In this document: piece after piece, positions 41,959 through 46,958 of the stretch | Numbering within the stretch: the stretch's first letter is position 1 | Layout: every line of letters begins with the position of its first letter | Source: JBKBYG01 sp046313435 | Lineage (GTDB): Bacteria > Pseudomonadota > Alphaproteobacteria > Rickettsiales > Arcanibacteraceae | Reading direction: 5' to 3' | Assembly: GCA_046313435.1 (NCBI GenBank) | Contig: JBKBYG010000012.1 | Span: 1-46,958, forward strand | DNA: 46,958 nt | Notes under the pieces: model-generated | Seen by the model: only the letters and a program-made list of their open reading frames with translations | What the model was told of the DNA's origin: nothing | The model's database searches: none | Program-made: the position numbers and the translations under genes

Positions 41959-42363
41959 ATGGCTTTAGATGGAATTTCTTCCTATAACAAGATTACAAAT
42001 TTAAAATATGACAGTAAAGATACTAATCCATTTGATAGTATAAAAATTGGAGAGGCTTCTTTTATCCAAGAATTGGATCAAGCAATCAATAATTATGCTA
42101 AAGGTGCAGTAAGTAATCCTGTCTCTATAAAAACTCAACTTGCTTCCGATAAACTAGCGCCAAGTATTGTAACTAACTTAAGCAGTTTAAAAAGCCAGTT
42201 AGGGAGAACAGAGAGTCTTTCTTTAGGTGCAATTGCTAAAAGTGCAAGCTTGTCAGATGTAGTTTCAGGTGTTATGGAAGCAGAAACAACAGTTAAAATG
42301 ATTACAACAATTAGAGATAAGATTGTGAATTCATACTTAGATATTATGAAGATGCCTATATAA
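41959..42363 (+). CDS. fliE: flagellar hook-basal body protein FliE
   Basis: Joins the MS ring to the rod and is the first protein exported by the flagellar apparatus. Its 134 residues are somewhat longer than the usual 100-110. The family signature is the C-terminal VSGVMEAETTVKMITTIRDK followed by IVNSYLDIMKMPI, with the conserved PI end. The N-terminal part is polar and variable. It lies three bases after flgC and ten before fliQ. Confidence 0.92.
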   Translation: MALDGISSYNKITNLKYDSKDTNPFDSIKIGEASFIQELDQAINNYAKGAVSNPVSIKTQLASDKLAPSIVTNLSSLKSQLGRTESLSLGAIAKSASLSDVVSGVMEAETTVKMITTIRDKIVNSYLDIMKMPI

Positions 42364-42373
42364 AAGGATAAGT

Positions 42374-42640
42374 ATGGAAGTTAATGGAATAATAGATATA
42401 TCGCGTGAAGCAGTTTTTGTGCTGTTAAAAGTTTCTTTGCCGATATTGATTATTGCTTTAATTATCGGTTTAATAATTTCACTATTTCAAGCTTTGACGC
42501 AAATTCAGGAAGCTACCTTAACATTTGTGCCAAAACTTGTTGCTGTATTCATATGCTTGTTATTCTTTAGCTCGTATATAGTATCAACACTAAAAGCCTT
42601 CTCAGAACGTATAAGTCATCAAATTATAAATATTGAGTAA
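42374..42640 (+). CDS. fliQ: flagellar biosynthetic protein FliQ
   Basis: Small subunit of the FliPQR export gate. The 88 residues hold two membrane helices (VFVLLKVSLPILIIALIIGL and TFVPKLVAVFICLLFFSSYI) separated by the conserved ISLFQALTQIQEATLTF. Length is normal. An AAAAGGA ribosome binding site lies 5-11 bases before the ATG. It converges on the orphan gene at 42644. Confidence 0.95.
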   Translation: MEVNGIIDISREAVFVLLKVSLPILIIALIIGLIISLFQALTQIQEATLTFVPKLVAVFICLLFFSSYIVSTLKAFSERISHQIINIE

Positions 42641-42643
42641 ATT

Positions 42644-43135
42644 CTAACGAGTATGGCTCACGCCATTATTATCAGTGTAAAATGTATGAGCTGATTCCCT
42701 GTATTGGATACGTTTAGTAATTTCAGGTGCTCTATCCACTACTGGTCTGTATTTCTCACTTATCATCATAAAGCATTTAATCTCTTTAGGAAACAGGTTT
42801 TGATATTTTTTATCCTCTTTAAGAAGCAAATCCCGAAGTTTTTTATGTTCTTTATCAAGTAAAGCTTGAAAATTTTTGCTATACTTTTCCTCATCCAATT
42901 CAAGATCGAACAATCTTTTACTAAATACAGAAGATAAATCATCTTTCGTAAGTTTAATATCATTTAATGAAGCATGGATTCCTGCCTGCATATCTTGTGA
43001 ATAAGGGGCAAGTGAAGCTTGATTATTAACCATTTGATTGAGGTTTATTGCATTATTAGGTGGGTAAAAGAAATTTATAATTTTACTTATAAAATTTGTA
43101 ATTTTATCTTTAATATAGTTTAAAATTCTAAACAT
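42644..43135 (-). CDS. hypothetical protein
   Basis: A 163-residue protein that I do not recognise. The N-terminus (MFRILNYIKDKITNFISKII then NFFYPPN) is amphipathic and hydrophobic; the middle and C-terminal parts are rich in Lys/Glu and probably helical (KNFQALLDKEHKKLRDLLLK). It ends close to fliQ in convergent orientation and lies 66 bases from a second orphan gene on the same strand, suggesting a pair. No domain is evident. Confidence 0.6.
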   Translation of the reverse strand: MFRILNYIKDKITNFISKIINFFYPPNNAINLNQMVNNQASLAPYSQDMQAGIHASLNDIKLTKDDLSSVFSKRLFDLELDEEKYSKNFQALLDKEHKKLRDLLLKEDKKYQNLFPKEIKCFMMISEKYRPVVDRAPEITKRIQYRESAHTFYTDNNGVSHTR

Positions 43136-43201
43136 TAAATAATTCCTTATTAATAATTAATCATGGTTAACTAATTTAATGGAATTTTAAATTTTGTCAA
43201 A

Positions 43202-43819
43202 TTATAAACGAGGACCTGAATTATTAAAGTTATTTGCTCTACTTACCCAATCATTAGAGGAAGAATTGTTCAGTAAATAACGTAGCCCAGCAGGACTATT
43301 TTCTGTTGAATTTGTAATGATGTCAGGTGATTCTTGAGAATTTTCACTTTCTCTATCTAAGAGAAAATTCATAATCTTATTAAAAGCATATGAAAAAATA
43401 TTTTTTGAAGAAAGATTGAGATTTTTATTATTGCTATATAAATAATTGACTTCTTCTAATATTTCCTCCTTGTCCCAACCCAAATCTTTTTTAACATTAT
43501 CGTCGATAATAGCAACATTACGAGCTGCGGATTTTATTTCTTTATCTGAGATCTCAATAACATATTTTCTTATATCAGCGATTGTAAAATTTTTACTACC
43601 ATATTGGTCAAGATTTTTTAAATACTCCAAAGGATTCTCGAATAAATTTTTAAAATCTTTGAGATCATCCTTGTTAAAATTTCTAAGATCGTTAAGAAAT
43701 ATTCCTTTAAGATTATTAATAAATGCCTGTATTTCGTCTTGATCTTCTTCTCCTAAATCATAAAAAAAATGATTAATGCTAGCTTTAATTATATTTTTTT
43801 GTCCTTTATTTAATGGCAT
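43202..43819 (-). CDS. hypothetical protein
   Basis: A 205-residue protein with no recognised domain. It is predicted helical with repeated Asp/Lys/Phe-rich segments (IFLNDLRNFNKDDLKDFKNL; FENPLEYLKNLDQYG) and a polar Ser/Asn-rich C-terminus (NNSSSNDWVSRANNFNN). No signal peptide or membrane helix is seen. It is upstream of the 42644 gene on the same strand and divergent from ampG. A small effector-like protein is possible but unsupported. Confidence 0.6.
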   Translation of the reverse strand: MPLNKGQKNIIKASINHFFYDLGEEDQDEIQAFINNLKGIFLNDLRNFNKDDLKDFKNLFENPLEYLKNLDQYGSKNFTIADIRKYVIEISDKEIKSAARNVAIIDDNVKKDLGWDKEEILEEVNYLYSNNKNLNLSSKNIFSYAFNKIMNFLLDRESENSQESPDIITNSTENSPAGLRYLLNNSSSNDWVSRANNFNNSGPRL

Positions 43820-43963
43820 TACTAACTCTCTGTAATTCTTCTTTGAAAATAATTGTAACTTGTTGAATAAACAAGTATTTGTAATTAATTATATAAATAC
43901 TTATCTAGATGTTAAAAATAACAAACAAGATTTAAGCAAATCAATTATAAGAAATATATACAA

Positions 43964-45223
43964 ATGTTTAATAAATTCCTTACAGATACAAAGAATAACC
44001 TAAATATTTATCTTCAAAAAGAAGTATTAAAAGTTTGGATATTCGGATTTGCTAGTGGGTTAGCCTTGATGCTAAGCGGAAATACTCTTAACTTCTGGTT
44101 GGCTAAATTAGGTATAAATAAAGTTACTGTTGGTCTATTTTCCCTTGTAGCTTTGCCTTACAGCTGCAAATATGCAATTGCACCAATAGTTGATAGGATT
44201 AAAATACCTATATTTCACAATATGGGAAGAAGAAAATCCTGGATATTAGTTAGTCAAGTATTTCTAATAATTTTCCTTATATTACTTAGTTTTACTGATC
44301 CACAACATAAATTATTTTACACTGCATTTTTTGCATTATGTGTTGCATCTGCTGCGGTAATTCAGGATATTGCTCTTGATGCATACCGAATTGAAACATT
44401 AAAAGAAAATCAGAAAGGGCCTGGCTCGGCTATGTATATTTTTGGTTACCGTATTGGGATGTTAGTATCAGGCGGAGGAGCAATATATTTATCTTCAATT
44501 AGTAATTGGAAGATGGTATATATAATTATGGCAATATGCGTAGCTATTACTATGACCATAATATCAGTTACTAAAGAAAATAAATCTCAATATGATAATA
44601 CCTTTGTTAAAACAAAATTTTCTTTATATAATATTTTTTTAAAACCATTTGAAAATATAAGTAATTTTTCAAATTTGTTCCTTATATTATTATTTATATT
44701 AATTTACCGTCTACCAGATAATATTATTGCAGTTATGGCTAACCACTTTCTTTTAGATTTAGGTTTTAATGAAAAAGAGATAGCTACAGCAGTTAAATTT
44801 TTTGGAGTAGGGGCGGCCTTAGTAGGAGGATGTTTAAGTGGTCTTATCATCCCAAAAATTTCTATTCAGAAAAGTTTATTTTTATTTGGAATTATTCATC
44901 TTTTAGCAAATATGTTGCTCGTGGTGCAAGCATGGGTAGGGTATAATATTTCACTATTATATTTTATAATTGGAGCAGAAAATATTACTGGAGGCATGGC
45001 AATGACCGCTTATATCGCGTATATTACAGGCTTATGTAAAGGACAATATGCTGCAACCCAATATGCCTTGTTTAGTTCATTTATAGGGTTATCTAGAGTG
45101 TTATTGCCGTCAATTAGTGGCGTACTTGCTTCTATAAATTCCTGGCCAGCATTTTTCTTTATCACTTCTTTGTTAGGCATCCCAAGTTTAATACTTATAA
45201 GATCATTAAATAAAAATTATTAA
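43964..45223 (+). CDS. ampG: AmpG-like MFS muropeptide permease
   Basis: Inner membrane permease that returns anhydromuropeptides from cell wall turnover to the cytoplasm. The 419 residues have about twelve membrane segments and the AmpG signature stretch AAVIQDIALDAYRIETLKE near residue 130, preceded by GRRKSWILVSQV. A conserved DRIK segment lies after the second helix. Rickettsiales often carry several AmpG paralogues; a fragment of another copy is found 1.8 kb downstream. Substrate may differ among paralogues. Confidence 0.9.
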   Translation: MFNKFLTDTKNNLNIYLQKEVLKVWIFGFASGLALMLSGNTLNFWLAKLGINKVTVGLFSLVALPYSCKYAIAPIVDRIKIPIFHNMGRRKSWILVSQVFLIIFLILLSFTDPQHKLFYTAFFALCVASAAVIQDIALDAYRIETLKENQKGPGSAMYIFGYRIGMLVSGGGAIYLSSISNWKMVYIIMAICVAITMTIISVTKENKSQYDNTFVKTKFSLYNIFLKPFENISNFSNLFLILLFILIYRLPDNIIAVMANHFLLDLGFNEKEIATAVKFFGVGAALVGGCLSGLIIPKISIQKSLFLFGIIHLLANMLLVVQAWVGYNISLLYFIIGAENITGGMAMTAYIAYITGLCKGQYAATQYALFSSFIGLSRVLLPSISGVLASINSWPAFFFITSLLGIPSLILIRSLNKNY

Positions 45224-45401
45224 TATGCATTAATTTATATGGGGCAAGAATCCTTAGTATTTTTTTTGAACATAAAGTTGATGATTTTAACCTTACTAAT
45301 TACGATGAGGTTCATGATAGTGTAAGGCAAAATTAAGAATATATTAAGTGAAATTTAGTATAATGCTAATCTAAATATTTTACAGTCAATTTAATAATTT
45401 A

Positions 45402-46130
45402 ATGAAAAATTCTAAAGTCAAAGCATTTACCTTAATAGAATTATCGGTAGTACTAATTATTATTGGATTAATTATTAGCGCTATTGTAGCGGGTAATGAA
45501 TTAATATCTCAAGCTAGAGTTCGAGGAGTAATAAGGGAGGTACAAAGCATTCAGACTTCTATAAATACTTTTAAGCTAAAATTTGATTATCTTCCTGGGG
45601 ATTTCCCAAAAGCTGGAGCTATTTGGACAAGTGCAACATGCGCTAATAGTAATGCAACTGCTGGATGTAATGGAAATGGAGATTATATTATCCCTATAAG
45701 CGCAGGAACTAATGGATCTGAAGGTTATAGAGTTTGGCAACATTTAAGCTTATCGGGGCTTATGAATGCTGAATATACTGGGACAAGTGCAATGACTGAT
45801 CAGTTTAAATCCAGTTATGCAGAAGGAGGCTATATAATCGTTAGATATACTAGCCCTTTTGCAAGTTCATTAAGTTATAATTTTTTAGAAATGGGTGGTT
45901 GGAATGGCACTTTATCAACTAACGGTCTGCTTACTCCAGTCGATGCTTATGGGCTAGATAGTAAAATGGATGATGGTATAGCAAATAAAGGTAAATTATT
46001 TGGAATTGATGGTTCTAATATATCTGGAGGCAGATGTTCTTATCCTGTTGGTTCAACTAACGGCCTACCAAACTATAATATTTTAGGAACTCAAGGAGCC
46101 TATTGTAGGATGAAAATAATGACAGAGTAA
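45402..46130 (+). CDS. prepilin-like protein with type IV N-methylation motif
   Basis: A 242-residue protein with a short basic leader (MKNSKVKA), the processing motif AFTLIELSVV and a hydrophobic helix (VLIIIGLIISAIVAG), typical of type IV pilins and type II secretion pseudopilins. The conserved Glu+5 is present. The residue before the cleavage site is Ala rather than Gly, a variant that is tolerated in some pilins. The globular part is Gly/Ser/Asn-rich with two Cys pairs (TCANSNATAGC; GGRCSYPV and GAYCRM). No pilus assembly gene is in the window. A TATAAT at 45359-45364 may be its -10 box. Confidence 0.85.
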   Translation: MKNSKVKAFTLIELSVVLIIIGLIISAIVAGNELISQARVRGVIREVQSIQTSINTFKLKFDYLPGDFPKAGAIWTSATCANSNATAGCNGNGDYIIPISAGTNGSEGYRVWQHLSLSGLMNAEYTGTSAMTDQFKSSYAEGGYIIVRYTSPFASSLSYNFLEMGGWNGTLSTNGLLTPVDAYGLDSKMDDGIANKGKLFGIDGSNISGGRCSYPVGSTNGLPNYNILGTQGAYCRMKIMTE

Positions 46131-46186
46131 AATATTATTTCATTATGTTAAAAATTACAAAATAATTATAAAGTTTTTTATTAAAT

Positions 46187-46231
46187 GATGCATACCGAAT
46201 TGAAATATTAAAAGACAATCAGAAGGGCCCT
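46187..46231 (+). pseudogene. fragment of an ampG paralogue
   Basis: Forty-five bases match ampG positions 44378-44422 at 41 of 45 sites. They encode DAYRIEILKDNQKGP against DAYRIETLKENQKGP; two of four changes are silent. The frame stops soon after, and no ampG sequence continues. It is a remnant of a diverged ampG copy. Confidence 0.75.
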
Positions 46232-46479
46232 CTTCAGTTAACCATTTTATTACATGCTTAGCTGTAGAGGGTCTGTTAAGTAGCAGCGCTGCTATAGGTG
46301 CAGCTGTAGTTGGTACAGCAGCTCCAGCTGTGTTACCGACATTAGTGATTCCTGCATTTTCATTAATTGGAACTGTTTTTACTGTTGTAATAGCTAAACA
46401 TAAATTAGTTCCTAAAGCAGAATGGGCAGCTAATCATTTACGGGATAAAGTAGAGAAAGCAACTGGTTGGGCTAGATAA
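46204..46479 (+). pseudogene. orphan hydrophobic C-terminal gene remnant
   Basis: A 91-codon open frame without an ATG. It encodes a Gly/Ala/Val-rich hydrophobic segment (SAAIGAAVVGTAAPAVLPTL, then VIPAFSLIGTVFTVVIA) and a basic amphipathic end (EWAANHLRDKVEKATGWAR). Composition resembles real coding DNA and the tail style resembles that of the ankyrin protein ending at 18104. It appears to be the 3' end of a lost gene, joined to the ampG fragment. The remainder of 46131-46498 contains nothing else recognisable. Confidence 0.5.
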
Positions 46480-46498
46480 AATAAATATTATTTTAGAG

Positions 46499-46958
46499 CT
46501 ACTTAGGTAGCTCTTTATAATGCTTCTCAATATATTCAATAATATTTGTAGCAATATCCTTACCAGTAGCTGTTTCAATTCCTTGTAAACCTGGAGAAGA
46601 ATTTACTTCAAGTAGCATTGGGCCGTCGTTTGAGCGTATTAAATCTACACCCGCAACTTTGAGCCCAAGAATTTTAGCTGCTTTAACAGCCATCTGGCGT
46701 TCTTCCTTAGTTATTTTTATAGGTGAGGCATGTCCTCCTCTATGAATATTGGATCTAAATTCTCCTTGCTTAGCCTGTCTTTCCATTGAACCAACTACTT
46801 TATCTCCAACAACAAAGCATCTTATATCTCTACCTTCAGCTTCTTTTATAAATTCTTGGATTAATATATCAGCATTTAAACCTTGGAATGCGCTAATTAC
46901 ACTTTCAGCAGCTTGATTTGTTTCAGCAATTACTACTCCTTTGCCTTGAGTGCCTTGT
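46499..46958 (-). CDS. rimK: RimK-type ATP-grasp ligase, 5' part beyond window
   Basis: The C-terminal 152 codons of RimK, which adds glutamate residues to ribosomal protein S6 in E. coli and makes poly-alpha-glutamate. Reading back from the stop, the frame stays open to the window edge, so the internal ATG at 46786 is not the start. Conserved features are QGTQGKGVVIAETNQAAESV, IQEFIKEAEGRDIRCFVVGD, ERQAKQGEFRSNIHRGGHAS and the metal-binding MLLEVNSSPGLQGIE. The ATP-grasp catalytic core is therefore intact in the visible part. Confidence 0.93.
   Translation of the reverse strand, partial: QGTQGKGVVIAETNQAAESVISAFQGLNADILIQEFIKEAEGRDIRCFVVGDKVVGSMERQAKQGEFRSNIHRGGHASPIKITKEERQMAVKAAKILGLKVAGVDLIRSNDGPMLLEVNSSPGLQGIETATGKDIATNIIEYIEKHYKELPK

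Noticed and set aside
46499..46786. Separate 95-residue gene with ATG at 46786
   Set aside because: The frame continues upstream to the window edge with strongly conserved RimK sequence, so the ATG is internal.

Overview
The window is AT-rich DNA from an alphaproteobacterium, most likely an intracellular member of the Rickettsiales. Support comes from the fab/acpP/mltG cluster, PopZ beside TolC, the EnvZ/OmpR pair, AmpG, TlyC, ankyrin-repeat proteins, low GC and palindromic intergenic elements. Flagellar genes (motA, flgB, flgC, fliE, fliQ) together with a full lipid A block point to a flagellated lineage such as the Midichloriaceae rather than Rickettsia, Ehrlichia or Anaplasma. This placement is inference; no rRNA is present.

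Layout. 1-3.5 kb (minus): tolC, popZ, a small exported ankyrin protein and the 5' part of trmD, closely packed. 3.8-7.7 kb (plus): tRNA-Cys, an exported ankyrin-SPOR protein, tRNA-Asn, then yhhQ and tgt, a queuosine salvage pair. 7.8-10.9 kb (minus): an orphan gene, an EamA transporter and ccmA. 11-18 kb (plus): acnA, lon and an ankyrin protein with a hydrophobic tail. 18.2-23.1 kb: argS, an LEA-like repeat protein and an EnvZ/OmpR-type two-component system. 23.2-26 kb (plus): ilvE, a HIT protein, dapA, smpB and the short rpmJ. 26.2-29.3 kb (plus): lpxD-fabZ-lpxA-lpxI. 29.3-31.9 kb: mobile-looking palindromes, motA, a GNAT gene, ihfB and a 560-base gap with a structured element. 31.9-35.4 kb: phoH-ybeY-tlyC-LOG, with ccmH convergent. 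35.5-41 kb: a coiled-coil protein with 33-bp repeats, then folP, plsY, mltG, fabF, acpP and fabG on the minus strand. 41-42.6 kb (plus): flgB-flgC-fliE-fliQ. 42.6-47 kb: two orphan genes, ampG, a prepilin-like protein, a decayed region with an ampG fragment, and the 3' part of rimK.

Together the genes describe a cell that makes lipid A, fatty acids and peptidoglycan, matures cytochrome c, builds a flagellum and apparently imports a queuosine precursor. The most notable points are a TGT that lacks the usual bacterial substrate-pocket motif and is paired with YhhQ directly behind a Q-target tRNA; a FlgC rod protein carrying a Sec-type signal peptide; an exported ankyrin-SPOR fusion; and a structured, RPE-like intergenic element. 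No CRISPR array, intact insertion sequence or prophage was seen.
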